64,000 nucleotides of DNA from Acidobacteriaceae bacterium (GTDB lineage: Bacteria > Acidobacteriota > Terriglobia > Terriglobales > Acidobacteriaceae): positions 1-64,000 of the forward strand of contig JASHRF010000107.1 of NCBI GenBank assembly GCA_030037545.1, read 5' to 3'. Positions 8,070 to 17,666 of the stretch are shown in pieces. Made by a program: the position numbers and the translations under genes. The notes beneath the pieces were generated by a model. It was not told where the DNA came from. It worked only from the letters and a program-made list of their open reading frames with translations, and ran no database searches. The first letter of the stretch is position 1, and every line of letters begins with the position of its first letter.

Positions 8070-10286
8070 ATGCATTTGTTCAGCAATCGTGTGTTGATGG
8101 CTCAGGAAGATGCGCGCCCCGGCGCGATGGCGCACTATGGCCTGACCACGGGCCGCGCGGCGACGCGAAGCGATCGGGGAACGGCGTGCAGCCGGCTGCG
8201 GAGCCTTGCGGCGGCGATGCTGACGCTGGCCTCGTGTATGCCGGCGAGCTATGGGCAGCAAGGGCAATTGGGCGCGGGGCAAAGCCATCCTGAGAAGGCG
8301 GCGTCCAGCCTTCCCTCGGCGCCGGTGCCGGTCCCCACGCCGCCGCTGAAGGTCTCGAACCAGGATTACTCGAAAGCCTACGCTAACTTCAGGGACTTGC
8401 CCTGGAAGATGTATGCGCCGACGATGATCGGCAAGGCTAGTTTTGAGAACTCGGTGCGGTTGGACGATCTGCTCAAGAACGGCAAGATCTATCTCAGCCT
8501 GTCGGACGCGATTGCGCTCGCCATCGAGAACAATTACGACATTGCCATTGCGCGCTACGATCTGGACATTGCCGAGACGGACATTCTGCGCACCCGCACC
8601 GGCGCGGCGCCTCTGGGCGCGCCTTCAGGACTGATTACGGGCACGCTGGGCGGGTCGGTTTCAACTCTTGCCACGGGCGGCGGTCCGGGCGGAACGACTG
8701 TGGGCTCGGGCGGCGCGGGATCCGGTGTGAGCGGCCTGACGCTGACCACGGCCGGCGCGGGACCTACGCCCGAGACTCTCGATCCGTCCCTGACGGGAAG
8801 CGCTCAATTCGACCGGGACCGGATACAGAATGAGGGTCTTTTCAGCCCCGCGGCTGCAACCAACACCAACACCTATAACTTCACCTACAACCAGGGCTTT
8901 GTCACGGGAACCGCTCTGGCTGTCACCTGGAACAACAGCCGCGTCACCAGCAATAGCCCGTTCACCTTCTATTTGCCTGATTACTCCTCGGGATTCAAGG
9001 CCACTGTGACCCAGCAACTGCTGCAGGGGGCGGGCATCTGGGTAAACAAGCGCTACATGTACCAGGCGCTGAACGACCGGCGCATCACCGACGCTTCGTT
9101 CCGGCAGCAGCTTCTCTACACCGTGGACCAGGTGGAGACGATCTATTGGGGCCTGGTGCAGGCGTATGAAGACGTGCAGGCCAAGCAGCGCGCGCTGGAC
9201 CAGAGCAGCGAATTGCTGGCCGAAAACAGGCAGCAGCTGCAGATCGGCACCATGGCACCGCTGGACGTGGTGAACGCGGAGTCGACGGTGGCCAGCGACA
9301 AGCAGGCGCTGATCAGCGCCGAGAATGCACTCAATTACCAGCAGCAGATCATCAAGCAGGCGATCGCGCGGAATCTGAACGATCCTGCGCTCTCCGCGGC
9401 TCCGGTGATTCCGACGGATCGCGTGAACGTGGCGCCGATCGAGGAAGAGAGCCAGCCGGTGGAAGCGCTGGTGGACGAGGCTTTCAAGCGCCGGCCGGAA
9501 CTGGAAGAAGCAGAGCTTACTTTACGCAATGACGAGATCACGCTGAAAGGCGCGCGCAATGCGCTGCTGCCGGTGCTGAATGTCAGCGGGTACTACGGGG
9601 CCAACGTGGTGGGCGGTCTTCCCAATCTACAGTGCAACTTCGAAGGCATCGTCTGCTGGCCCACAGGCAGCGTAAGCACCGTGCCCGGAACCTTCGGCGG
9701 CGTGCTCTCCGATCTTGCGAACAGCACGGCGCCGGACAAGGGTGTTGAGTTCAATCTGAACATTCCCGTCCGCAATCGCTACGCACAGTCACAGCAGGAG
9801 CGGTCGCTGATGGAATACCGGCAGGCGGAGCTGCGGATGGCGCAGCTTTACACGGAAATCCGCATGCAGGTGGTGAACCAGATGTACGCGCTCACCAATG
9901 ACCGCGCGGCGGTGGGAGCGGCGATTGCGGCGCGGGACTACAACCAGCAGAGCCTGGATGCGGAGCTGAAGAAGCTGCATCTGGGCGCATCGACGACGGC
10001 AAATGTATTGCAGCAGCAACGCAATCTGGCCACGGCGGAGGATAACCTGATCGCGGCCAACGGGCAGTACGCGAAGGATCGCGCCAACCTGTATCAGATT
10101 CTGGCGGTGACGCTCGAGCATTATGGCATCAATCTGGAAGACTCAGCACGCGGCGAGGTGCCGACCGAGCCGGTGGTGCCGGGTGTGCAGCCCGCGCAGC
10201 CGGAAAAGGAGCCGTCGATGGCGCCGCCCGCGACCAGCGAGCAGCCGGCGCCGCAGCAGCCGGGGCAAGGGCAGCCGCCGCAATAG
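8070..10286 (+). CDS. TolC-family outer-membrane efflux protein
   Basis: I choose the ATG at 8070 because GGAG at 8060-8063 sits six bases before it; the frame stays open to a GTG at 8058. The product is about 738 residues, longer than E. coli TolC. Near the N-terminus, RLRSLAAAMLTLASCMPASYG is the likely export signal. The repeated OEP architecture is visible: YLSLSDAIALAIENNYDIAIARYDLDIAETDI, then a second copy starting at VEALVDEAFKRRPELEEAEL. A Gly/Thr-rich low-complexity insert occupies about residues 195-240. The tail is rich in Pro and Gln. TolC proteins form the outer-membrane duct for RND, ABC or MFS exporters, but no pump gene is adjacent. Confidence 0.85.
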   Translation: MHLFSNRVLMAQEDARPGAMAHYGLTTGRAATRSDRGTACSRLRSLAAAMLTLASCMPASYGQQGQLGAGQSHPEKAASSLPSAPVPVPTPPLKVSNQDYSKAYANFRDLPWKMYAPTMIGKASFENSVRLDDLLKNGKIYLSLSDAIALAIENNYDIAIARYDLDIAETDILRTRTGAAPLGAPSGLITGTLGGSVSTLATGGGPGGTTVGSGGAGSGVSGLTLTTAGAGPTPETLDPSLTGSAQFDRDRIQNEGLFSPAAATNTNTYNFTYNQGFVTGTALAVTWNNSRVTSNSPFTFYLPDYSSGFKATVTQQLLQGAGIWVNKRYMYQALNDRRITDASFRQQLLYTVDQVETIYWGLVQAYEDVQAKQRALDQSSELLAENRQQLQIGTMAPLDVVNAESTVASDKQALISAENALNYQQQIIKQAIARNLNDPALSAAPVIPTDRVNVAPIEEESQPVEALVDEAFKRRPELEEAELTLRNDEITLKGARNALLPVLNVSGYYGANVVGGLPNLQCNFEGIVCWPTGSVSTVPGTFGGVLSDLANSTAPDKGVEFNLNIPVRNRYAQSQQERSLMEYRQAELRMAQLYTEIRMQVVNQMYALTNDRAAVGAAIAARDYNQQSLDAELKKLHLGASTTANVLQQQRNLATAEDNLIAANGQYAKDRANLYQILAVTLEHYGINLEDSARGEVPTEPVVPGVQPAQPEKEPSMAPPATSEQPAPQQPGQGQPPQ

Positions 10287-10315
10287 TAAGCGGGCGCGTG
10301 GCCGTTTTTTGGCCT

Positions 10316-10352
10316 CCCATTCTTTCCGCGATGAAACCGCGGAAAGGATGGG
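10316..10352. terminator. Hairpin between convergent tolC-like gene and aroA
   Basis: CCCATTCTTTCCGCG (10316-10330) pairs with CGCGGAAAGGATGGG (10338-10352) across a 7-nt loop, with one G-T pair. It lies 30 bp after the efflux-gene stop and 35 bp before the aroA stop. That is a good position for a bidirectional terminator, although there is no clear T-tract. The motif resembles a dispersed hairpin repeat. Confidence 0.55.
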
Positions 10353-10386
10353 ACACCTGCAGGGTTTCGCAGATTAGCTAAATTGC

Positions 10387-11748
10387 CTACCGCTCGGCGA
10401 TACTGTCGAGGAGATCGAAAAATTCCGGAAAGCTGATGGCGGCAGATTCCGCGCCATGGATGAGCGTTTCGCCTTCGGCGCGCAGGGCCGCAACGCTGAA
10501 GGCCATGGCGATGCGATGATCGCCGCCGGCGTCAATCTGAGCGCCGTGGAGGGTCTGGCCGCCGGGCACATCGAGACCGTCTTCGAACTCCTCGACCTCG
10601 GCACCCATGGCGCGCAGATTTTTTGCGACCAGGGCGATGCGGTCGGACTCCTTGATGCGCAATTCCTTTGCATCGCGGATGCGAATGCCGCCACCGGTAA
10701 ATGGCCCGATAGCGGCCAGCACCGGCAACTCGTCGATGAGCTGCGCGGACACCGCGCCGGTGATGGCGGTGGAACCGAGGCCGTCTTCCAGCGCCGAAAT
10801 CCGCACCGCTCCGACCAGCTCGGCGTGGCGTTCCTCTAGATTGAGGACGGAGATTCTGGCTCCCAGCATGGTGAGCACGTCGAGGAGCGCGGCGCGGGTG
10901 GGGTTGAGGCCGACGGAATCGAGCACCAGGTTGGAGCCCGGAAATATTGCAGCGGCGCACAGGAAAAAGGCGGCGGAAGAAAGATCGCCCGGAAGGGCGG
11001 CTTCGATAGCGTGCAGCGCGGGCGGCTCGGTTCTCGATTGCAAGCCGGAGATCGAAACGGAATCCGCGGTGCGGGTGAGCCGCGCGCCAAAGGCGCGCAG
11101 CGCCAGCTCGCTGTGATCGCGGGTGCGGACGGCCTCATGCACCGTGGTGGTTCCTTCGGCCTGCAGGCCTGCAAGCAGGATGCAGGTTTTTACCTGCGCG
11201 CTGGGCACGGGGGTGGTGTAGTCGATGGCCTTGAGCGGGGCGCCTTCGATGGTCAGCGGCGCATGGCCTTCGGTGAGCGTGAGGCGCGCGCGCATGGCTT
11301 CGAGCGGCTTGCGAATCCGCTCCATGGGCCGGCGCGAAAGCGATGCGTCGCCGATGAGCGTAAAGCGGCCCTGCTGCGCGGCCAGCAGTCCGGAGATCAT
11401 GCGCATGGTCGAGCCGGAGTTGCCGCAGTCAAGGGGATGGTCAGGCGGCGTGACGCGGCCGGCTACGCCGGTAATTTCGATACTGTCCTTTTGAGGCGCG
11501 CCGTCTTCGGGACGGCTGATTTTTGCGCCCAGCGATTCCATGCAGGCCAGGGTTGAGGCACAGTCCGCGCCGGTGGAGAAATTGGTGAAGCGCGAGACGC
11601 CTTCAGCGAACGCGCCCAGCATGGCGTAGCGGTGGCTGATGGACTTGTCGCCGGGCAGGCGCAGGCTTCCGTAGATGTTACGGGCGGGACGGATGAGGCG
11701 TTCCTGGGCGACGATGGACAAGAGGGCTCCGGAAGGATTGCGTTTCAT
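10387..11748 (-). CDS. aroA: 3-phosphoshikimate 1-carboxyvinyltransferase (EPSP synthase)
   Basis: The 453-residue protein carries the EPSP-synthase signatures LPGDKSISHRYAMLGAFAEG near residue 33, LDCGNSGSTMRMISGLLA near 105, and the C-terminal ELRIKESDRIALVAKNLRAMG. The enzyme joins shikimate-3-phosphate and phosphoenolpyruvate in the sixth step of chorismate synthesis. LDCGNSGST has Gly at the position corresponding to the glyphosate-contact loop; I do not assign a sensitivity class. No other aro gene is adjacent, so it is a scattered pathway gene here. Confidence 0.95.
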   Translation of the reverse strand: MKRNPSGALLSIVAQERLIRPARNIYGSLRLPGDKSISHRYAMLGAFAEGVSRFTNFSTGADCASTLACMESLGAKISRPEDGAPQKDSIEITGVAGRVTPPDHPLDCGNSGSTMRMISGLLAAQQGRFTLIGDASLSRRPMERIRKPLEAMRARLTLTEGHAPLTIEGAPLKAIDYTTPVPSAQVKTCILLAGLQAEGTTTVHEAVRTRDHSELALRAFGARLTRTADSVSISGLQSRTEPPALHAIEAALPGDLSSAAFFLCAAAIFPGSNLVLDSVGLNPTRAALLDVLTMLGARISVLNLEERHAELVGAVRISALEDGLGSTAITGAVSAQLIDELPVLAAIGPFTGGGIRIRDAKELRIKESDRIALVAKNLRAMGAEVEEFEDGLDVPGGQTLHGAQIDAGGDHRIAMAFSVAALRAEGETLIHGAESAAISFPEFFDLLDSIAER

Positions 11749-11885
11749 TTGAGTTTATCGAATGTTCCAGTTGAGCCGGGAGGAGCCTGGCACCTCAGGG
11801 TTCAGGATCGGGACCTGGGGCAGCCGGTTCAACGGGTCACGACCGACAACTGAAGCTGCCAGCTTACGGCTGATGACTGCATCTC

Positions 11886-13727
11886 TCAGCGGACGCGAAG
11901 CACGATGATGGTTTCGTCGTCGAAGCGGTCACAGCCTTCCTGGAAGCGAGTTACATCGGCGAGGATGGCGTCGGCGATTTCCTGGGCAGGCAGGCCGCGA
12001 CGGGCGCAGAGCAGACTGGAAAGCCGCTCTTCGCCGTACATTTCGTTCTGCGCGTTTTCGGCGTCGAGAATGCCGTCGGAGACGAAGACAATCGCGTCGC
12101 CGGGCTGGGTGGCGACGTTGAACTCCTCGTAGGCGACGTTGGGAAACATGCCCAGCGGGAAACCCTCGGCGCGCACGGGCACGGACTCGCCGGCGCGGCA
12201 GAAGACGGGCTGCACGGCGCCGGAGTTGGCCACCTGGAGGGTGCGGTTCTCGTCGTTCCAGACGGCGAAGAGCATGACGACGTATTGCGAGTCGAGCTTG
12301 CGCTCCTGGAGCGCATCGTTGAGCAGGGCGAGCATCCGCGCGGGCTCGGGGTGCTGCTGTTGGGCGGCGGAGCGCATGATGCCGCTGACGAGCGCGGCGA
12401 AGAGCGCGGCCGGCGCGGCTTTTCCGCTGACGTCGCCGAGCACGATGGCGGTGCGGCGGGGACCGTAATCGACGAAATCGTAGAGATCGCCGCCGATGGA
12501 GCGCGCGGGCAGGAAGCGCACGGCAAATTCGGCATTGGCGTGCGCGGGCGGCGCGGCGGGGAGAAGGCGGAGCTGCACCTCGCGGGCCATGGCCATATCT
12601 TTCTCGAGCTGGCGCTCCTGCGCGCGCACCGCCTGGTAAAGGCGCGCGTTCTCAATGGCGATGGCGATCTGCGCGGCCAGCGTCGTTAACACGCGCTCAT
12701 GCTCTTCATTGAAGAAGCCGGCGCGGGTGTGCTCCAGATCAAGCACGCCAATGACCCGTCCCTTGTAAAAGAGGGGCACAATGAGCTCGGAGCGGGTCTC
12801 CGGATTCATGGGCAGGTAACGCGGATCTTTTTCGACGTCGGGGACATTGATGGCGCGCCACTCGCGCACCGCGGCGCCCACGAGGCCGCTATTGACGGGA
12901 GCGCGGCGCATGGGCGCATGCGCATAGCCGAAGCGCCATGCATAGCGCGTGATGAGGTTCTCGCCTTTTTCATCGAGGAGCATGATGGAGAACATCTGAT
13001 AGTCGATGAGGCGGCGCAGGAGCTGGCCGACGCGCTCGAGCAGGGGATTGAGCTCGAGGATCGAGGCCAGCTCGGTGGCGATCTCGTTGAGCAATTCGAG
13101 CTGCTGCGCCTGGCGCGAGACGCGGGCGTAGAGGCGCGCGTTCTCGATGGCCTGGGCGATGCGCGAGGCAGTCATGGTGAGCACGTGAAGGTGCTCGGGG
13201 CGGAAGAAGCCTGGCTGCTCGCTCTCCAGGTCCATTACGCCGATGAGGCGGTTTTTGGCGATCAGCGGCACGGCCAGCTCGGAACGAACGCTGGGATTGG
13301 CGGGGATATAGTTGGTCTCTCCGGAAACGTCGTTCAGGAGCATGGGCTGACGGGTGAGCGCAACCTGACCGGAGACGCCCTTGCCCAGGGCAATGCGTGC
13401 CCGGGCCATCTTGGGAGTATGGCCGATCTGAAACCTCATGCGCAGATCGTTGGTGCGGTGATTGAGCAGCAGGATGGCGAAAATCTTGTAAGGGATGAGG
13501 GAGCGCACCAGTTCAGCGGTACGGCTGAGCAGGGTATCGAGATCGAGCGTGGTGTTGAGAGCGTCAGTGAGGCGCATGAGATAGGCCAAATCGGCAGGCT
13601 CGATGCGCATGTTGACGGGGTCCAGGGAAGCATCGCCGGACGCGGGACGGTAATCGCCCTCGAGGTCGGAGCCGGGCGCCGGCGATGAGGGAAGACTTTC
13701 CATAATGGCTGAGAGCTGGGGAGTCAC
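11886..13727 (-). CDS. GAF-GAF-PP2C (SpoIIE/RsbU-type) phosphatase
   Basis: The 613-residue protein probably starts at GTG (13725-13727), with GAAGAG upstream. Two tandem GAF modules occupy about residues 45-205 and 215-370; each shows the NARLYARV/NARLYQAV exit helix. A coiled linker (QERQLEKDMAMAREVQLRLL) then leads to a SpoIIE-like serine phosphatase domain. Its metal-binding motifs are GGDLYDFVDY, VLGDVSGKAAPAALF and FVSDGILDAENAQNEMYG. Such proteins dephosphorylate anti-sigma-factor antagonists in partner-switching stress responses, with the GAF domains sensing a small ligand. No RsbV- or RsbW-like gene is adjacent, so the target is unknown. Confidence 0.9.
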   Translation of the reverse strand: MTPQLSAIMESLPSSPAPGSDLEGDYRPASGDASLDPVNMRIEPADLAYLMRLTDALNTTLDLDTLLSRTAELVRSLIPYKIFAILLLNHRTNDLRMRFQIGHTPKMARARIALGKGVSGQVALTRQPMLLNDVSGETNYIPANPSVRSELAVPLIAKNRLIGVMDLESEQPGFFRPEHLHVLTMTASRIAQAIENARLYARVSRQAQQLELLNEIATELASILELNPLLERVGQLLRRLIDYQMFSIMLLDEKGENLITRYAWRFGYAHAPMRRAPVNSGLVGAAVREWRAINVPDVEKDPRYLPMNPETRSELIVPLFYKGRVIGVLDLEHTRAGFFNEEHERVLTTLAAQIAIAIENARLYQAVRAQERQLEKDMAMAREVQLRLLPAAPPAHANAEFAVRFLPARSIGGDLYDFVDYGPRRTAIVLGDVSGKAAPAALFAALVSGIMRSAAQQQHPEPARMLALLNDALQERKLDSQYVVMLFAVWNDENRTLQVANSGAVQPVFCRAGESVPVRAEGFPLGMFPNVAYEEFNVATQPGDAIVFVSDGILDAENAQNEMYGEERLSSLLCARRGLPAQEIADAILADVTRFQEGCDRFDDETIIVLRVR

Positions 13728-13883
13728 TTTGGTCTCTTCCAGTTTACGGGAAACGATGGGATCGATCTTCCCAGCGGGTGCGTGAAAGGTGAATTGAAGC
13801 TTGATGTAAAGGCGGTAAGCGTCAGTGAATAAATGATTTATGAGATACGATATGCGCCTTTGCCGGGGTCCGATTCATGCCGC

Positions 13884-14642
13884 TTACGCCGCTCCCAGCT
13901 CGCGGACAATGGCTACGGAAGCCGAGCAGCCAATGCGGTTGGCGCCGGCATCGAGCATGGCTTGAACGTGGGCCAGGGTATGAACACCGCCCAGAGCCTT
14001 GACGCCGCAGCGGCTGCCAGCCACGCCGCGCATGAGCGCCACATCGGCCACGGATGCGCCCCCAGTGGAGAAGCCGGTTGAAGTCTGAAGAAAGTCCGCG
14101 CCGGCCTGGATGGCGACTTCAGCGGCGCGGAGCTTTTCTTCAGTGCTTAACAGGCCGGTTTCGAGGATGGCTTTCAGCAGCGCGCCGTGATGATGGGCCA
14201 GGTGGGCCGCCGCATGAATGGTGTTATGCACGGCGTGATGATTCTCGCTCTTGAGCGGGCCGACGGGAATCACCATGTCGAGCTCGCGCGCACCAAGACG
14301 CAGCAGAGCCGCGGCCTCCTGGCGCAGCGTGGAGACAAGCGAGGCGCCCAAAGGGAATCCGATGACGGCGCCCACAGGAATGCCGGTTCCGGCCAGCAGG
14401 CTCACGGCGGTTGCAACCCATACGGGGTTGACCACGGCCGCAGCAAAGCGATAGCGGAGGGTTTCGGCGCAGTGATTTTCGATCTGCCGGCGAGTGGTTT
14501 CCGGTCTAAGCAGGGTGTGATCGAGGATGGCGGCCAGCGACTGCCAATGGGCGAGAGCGCGCGCGGTAAAGGCTGCAGAATCAAAAGTGCCGTGATCGAA
14601 TTCGAGATCCGTTTCCTGGATGGGCAGGGGAACTTTGACCAA
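13884..14642 (-). CDS. DeoC-like aldolase homologue lacking the Schiff-base lysine
   Basis: The 252-residue protein probably starts at TTG (14640-14642), six bases after GGAG. The family skeleton is clear: AAILDHTLLRPE, AVIGFPLGASL, RELDMVIPVGPLKS (Asp122), LLKAILETGLL and GVKALGGVHTLAHVQAMLDAG (Lys215). In 2-deoxyribose-5-phosphate aldolases the substrate forms a Schiff base with the Lys of KTSTGF. Here the sequence is LQTSTGFSTGGAS, with Gln186 encoded by CAG at 14085-14087. The later KASGGIRT and phosphate-loop positions are also altered (KALGGVHT, GCSASVAI). It may be inactive, changed in function, or carry a single A-to-C error. Confidence 0.85.
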   Translation of the reverse strand: MVKVPLPIQETDLEFDHGTFDSAAFTARALAHWQSLAAILDHTLLRPETTRRQIENHCAETLRYRFAAAVVNPVWVATAVSLLAGTGIPVGAVIGFPLGASLVSTLRQEAAALLRLGARELDMVIPVGPLKSENHHAVHNTIHAAAHLAHHHGALLKAILETGLLSTEEKLRAAEVAIQAGADFLQTSTGFSTGGASVADVALMRGVAGSRCGVKALGGVHTLAHVQAMLDAGANRIGCSASVAIVRELGAA

Positions 14643-14814
14643 AGGTTGACTCCTTACTATCGGGGTGCGGCCCGATATGCTTCGGGCTTCGCGCCGGTCA
14701 CCGGCTGTTGAGTATAGAACCAGCCGCTCGGAGAGGCCAACTGCCTCGCCCGGCAGCGGGCCAAATGGATAGACGAGAATTGGCAGAATCGGGCAGAGGC
14801 GTGAAACAGAAGAT

Positions 14815-15387
14815 TCAAGATCGTACGGAGGAGGGCGGAATCCACTCGGGGTGACCCGGGGCCATGATGCAGATGTCAGAGAGGTTACGGTAGCGCTCCG
14901 CGTAATCCATGCCGTAGCCGATGACGAACAGGTTGGGGATGGAGAAGCCTACGTAATCGGCTTCAATTTTCTCGATGCGGCGCGAGGGCTTGTCGAGCAG
15001 CGTGGCAATGCGGAGGGTTTTAGGGCGCTGCTGGAGAAAGAGCTTGCGCAGATAGGAAAGGGTAAGGCCGGTGTCGAGGATGTCTTCGACGACGAGCACG
15101 TTTTTGCCCTCGATGGGCTGGTCGAGGTCCTTGATGAGCTTGACGGCACCGGAAGAGCGCTGGCCCTGGCCGTAGCTGGAGGTGGCGACAAAGTCGAATG
15201 TGGCGTCGGCCTGGATGGCGCGCGACAGGTCGACCAGAAAAAACGCCGCACCCTTGAGTACGCCCACCATGACCAGCTTTTCGCCGTTGAGGTCGCGGCT
15301 GATCTGCGCGCCCATTTCGGCCACCCGCTCGGCGATTTGGTGGCGGGAATAAAGAACTTCGAGTCCCTGGCAGGTGATGGCAGACAT
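14815..15387 (-). CDS. hpt: Hypoxanthine phosphoribosyltransferase
   Basis: The 190-residue protein starts at ATG 15385-15387, preceded by AGGTG. An upstream in-frame extension to 15588 lacks family similarity. The PRPP-binding motif VLVVEDILDTGLTL is present at about residues 103-116, together with LVMVGVLKGAAFFLVDLSRAI and the C-terminal DYVGFSIPNLFVIGYGMDYAERYRNL. The enzyme converts hypoxanthine (and guanine) plus PRPP to IMP (GMP) in purine salvage. Neighbouring deoC-like gene, also on the minus strand, would fit a nucleoside salvage context, but the gap is 170 bp. Confidence 0.93.
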   Translation of the reverse strand: MSAITCQGLEVLYSRHQIAERVAEMGAQISRDLNGEKLVMVGVLKGAAFFLVDLSRAIQADATFDFVATSSYGQGQRSSGAVKLIKDLDQPIEGKNVLVVEDILDTGLTLSYLRKLFLQQRPKTLRIATLLDKPSRRIEKIEADYVGFSIPNLFVIGYGMDYAERYRNLSDICIMAPGHPEWIPPSSVRS

Positions 15388-15617
15388 GCACCTAGTATCG
15401 CGCTTTCCCGGTTTTGCGGAGGCTGTGAAAATCGGGGCGGTTTTGGTCCGAGGCCGACCCGAGTTTGCGGTCGGGAAGCGCCTCAGAGAGGTCAGAAAGG
15501 TCAAACGCAATTGTTCACGCCCGTGGAACGAATCGAGGGTACAATGAGGCAGGTTTCGGCTTCCCTTTTTTGAATGCAGCCGTATCAACGCAACCCGGAC
15601 ACGGGAGATTTCAAGCT

Positions 15618-16790
15618 ATGAGGAACTGTTCCCGCAGGGAGTTTCTGAGCGCAGTTGGAATGGCGACGGGTGCGTATCTGGCGCTGCCCAGGCGGCTCCG
15701 GGCGGAGCGTGCGCCGGCTGGCCGCGTGGCCATCGGGCTCTGCCCGCAGTACGACCGGCAAGTGGAGACGACGCTGGCAGCAATGTTCGACCAGTTGGGC
15801 GGACTGGAGCGGCTGGTGCGCGGCAAAACCGTGGCTATCAAACTGAACATGACCGGCGGGCCACAGATGCGGTTGAACGGAATGCCGGTGGAGATGACGC
15901 ACTGGGTGCATCCGCAGGTGATTGGCGCAACTGTGGCGCTGCTGGGCAGGGCGGGCGCTGAGCGGGTGCGGCTGCTGGAGAGTGTTCCGGGAGGGATCAG
16001 GCCGCTTGAGGATTTTATGGCTTCTGCGGGATGGAAGCCGCAGGAGTTCGTGAGCGCGGCGCGGCGCGTGGAGTTCGAAAACACCAACTACCTGGGCAGC
16101 GGCAAGAGCTATGCGCGCTTGATGGTGCCCGGCGGCGGAATGATGTACGCGGGCTTTGACCTGAACCACTCCTATCGGGATTGCGATGTATTTGTTTCGC
16201 TGGCCAAGCTCAAGGAGCATCGCACCGCGGGCGTGACGCTCTCGATGAAGAACTGCTTTGGCATAACGCCGGCCACGATTTACAGCCAGGAAGCGCCACA
16301 GGACGAGCCAAGCATTGTTCCGGTTGGCTTCCGCATGGCCATGCACCTGGGCTCGCGCGTGCCGCCCAGGAGCGCGCCGCCGGCGGTGAATATGACCTCG
16401 CACGATCCCAGCTTCCGCGTGCCGCGCATTACCGCGGACCTGGTGGCGGCGCGGCCGATTCATCTGGCGGTGGTCGACGGCGTGTACTCGATGGCCGGCG
16501 GCGAACTGCCCAACCAGGAGCCGGAGATGCTTCATCGCGCCGTGCATCCGGGGGTGCTGATTGCGGGCTTGAACCCGGTGTCGACCGATGCAGTGGCGAT
16601 GGCGGTGATGGGCTTCGATCCCATGGCCGATCGCGGCACGCCACCGTTCGAAAAATGCGACAGCACGCTAAAGCTGGCCGAGCATTTGGGCCTGGGCACG
16701 CGCGATTTGAGCCGCATTGAGGTGGTGGGCGCACCAATTGCAAAAGCGCGTTACAACTATCCGACGCTGACGCAGCTGACCAGCGTCTGA
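15618..16790 (+). CDS. Tat-exported DUF362 domain protein
   Basis: I place the start at ATG 15618, with GGGAG upstream, because the next residues MRNCSRREFLSAVGMATGAYLAL form a twin-arginine signal. The remaining roughly 360 residues match the DUF362 pattern: GKTVAIKLNMTGGP, HPQVIGATVALLGRAGAERVRLLES, VFVSLAKLKEHRTAGVTLSMKNCFGI and LNPVSTDAVAMAVMGFDP. The family is of unknown biochemical function; some members are fused to ferredoxin domains, but this one has no Cys cluster. Tat export suggests a folded, possibly cofactor-loaded periplasmic protein. Confidence 0.82.
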   Translation: MRNCSRREFLSAVGMATGAYLALPRRLRAERAPAGRVAIGLCPQYDRQVETTLAAMFDQLGGLERLVRGKTVAIKLNMTGGPQMRLNGMPVEMTHWVHPQVIGATVALLGRAGAERVRLLESVPGGIRPLEDFMASAGWKPQEFVSAARRVEFENTNYLGSGKSYARLMVPGGGMMYAGFDLNHSYRDCDVFVSLAKLKEHRTAGVTLSMKNCFGITPATIYSQEAPQDEPSIVPVGFRMAMHLGSRVPPRSAPPAVNMTSHDPSFRVPRITADLVAARPIHLAVVDGVYSMAGGELPNQEPEMLHRAVHPGVLIAGLNPVSTDAVAMAVMGFDPMADRGTPPFEKCDSTLKLAEHLGLGTRDLSRIEVVGAPIAKARYNYPTLTQLTSV

Positions 16791-16798
16791 GAGCGGCC

Positions 16799-17494
16799 TC
16801 AGAAGCGGAAATATACTCCAATCATCGGCTCCGCCGTTTGCATAAAGGATTTCGTAGAGGTCAAGGTGGCCAGCAGGGCAGGCATCTTGTAGAGATTGCC
16901 GCGGTATTGCAGACGCAGGCCCAGGTGCGGGAGCAGTCCCCAGTCGATGCCGGCGCCGTAGACGATGACTCCTTTGGTTCCCGCGCTGGTGGAGATGCTG
17001 GCCGCGGTCGTGGTGCAAGACGTCGTTGCGGGGCAAACCGTGCTGGCCGCCGGTACGCTGTTGGAGGTGGGCACATCGAAGAGCGCGCCTCCGCCGGCCA
17101 GAGCAAAAGGTCTGAGATTGCCAATCTTCAACGAAGCTATCCAGTCAGCCGTGAATTCGTGCGCATTGGCGGAAATTGCAGCGGTGGTTGTTGTCGGTCC
17201 GCACGGCTGCGTGCCGCCTACCGGGCATGGAGGGGACACAGTGAATGAGTCCGCCTGGTTTGCGCGGTTGTAGGAGTAGGTAACTTCGAAGCCGGCCAGC
17301 GGGTTCTTGATGTGGCGCACCTCGAGCAAGGCTCCCGCCGCGTTGGATGGACTTACCGTTCCGTTGCTGTTGGTGGAACCGTTGAATGCTCCGTAGAGGC
17401 TTGCGGCTACATCGGTTTGCCCATCGGCAGCAAGACCTCCTGCGCTGGTGAGCGCAACCATAAACAGCGCCGTGCATATCCATGATTTCGACAT
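16799..17494 (-). CDS. Outer-membrane beta-barrel protein
   Basis: The start at ATG 17492-17494 has an excellent AGGAG nine bases upstream and opens a signal peptide (MSKSWICTALFMVALTSAGG). The 231-residue protein has alternating polar/hydrophobic strands (EVTYSYNR, PFALAGGGALF, IVYGAGIDWGLLPHLGLRLQYRGNLY). It ends in YFRF, the C-terminal Phe signature used by the BAM machinery. A Ser/Thr/Cys-rich loop (VCPATTSCTTTAASIST) is probably surface-exposed. It is a small barrel of the OmpA/OMP_b-brl type; its ligand or function is not evident. It converges on the DUF362 gene with an 8-bp gap. Confidence 0.8.
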   Translation of the reverse strand: MSKSWICTALFMVALTSAGGLAADGQTDVAASLYGAFNGSTNSNGTVSPSNAAGALLEVRHIKNPLAGFEVTYSYNRANQADSFTVSPPCPVGGTQPCGPTTTTAAISANAHEFTADWIASLKIGNLRPFALAGGGALFDVPTSNSVPAASTVCPATTSCTTTAASISTSAGTKGVIVYGAGIDWGLLPHLGLRLQYRGNLYKMPALLATLTSTKSFMQTAEPMIGVYFRF

Positions 17495-17666
17495 GATCGT
17501 CTCCTTGCAAAAACGATTGAAAAAACAAAAAACGCTGTGCTTCCGACGTAAAGGATACTCCTGCCGCAAGAGAGCTCGCAGCGAGCGCCGAAAGCCTCAA
17601 TTTCGGGTGTCTGGGAGCACGCATCGCCGTCGCTATTCATAAAGCGCGAGTGCTACTGTAAGCGGT

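Noticed and set aside
15465..15617. N-terminal extension of the DUF362 protein
   Set aside because: The Tat signal begins at 15618 and the upstream frame lacks any protein-like pattern.
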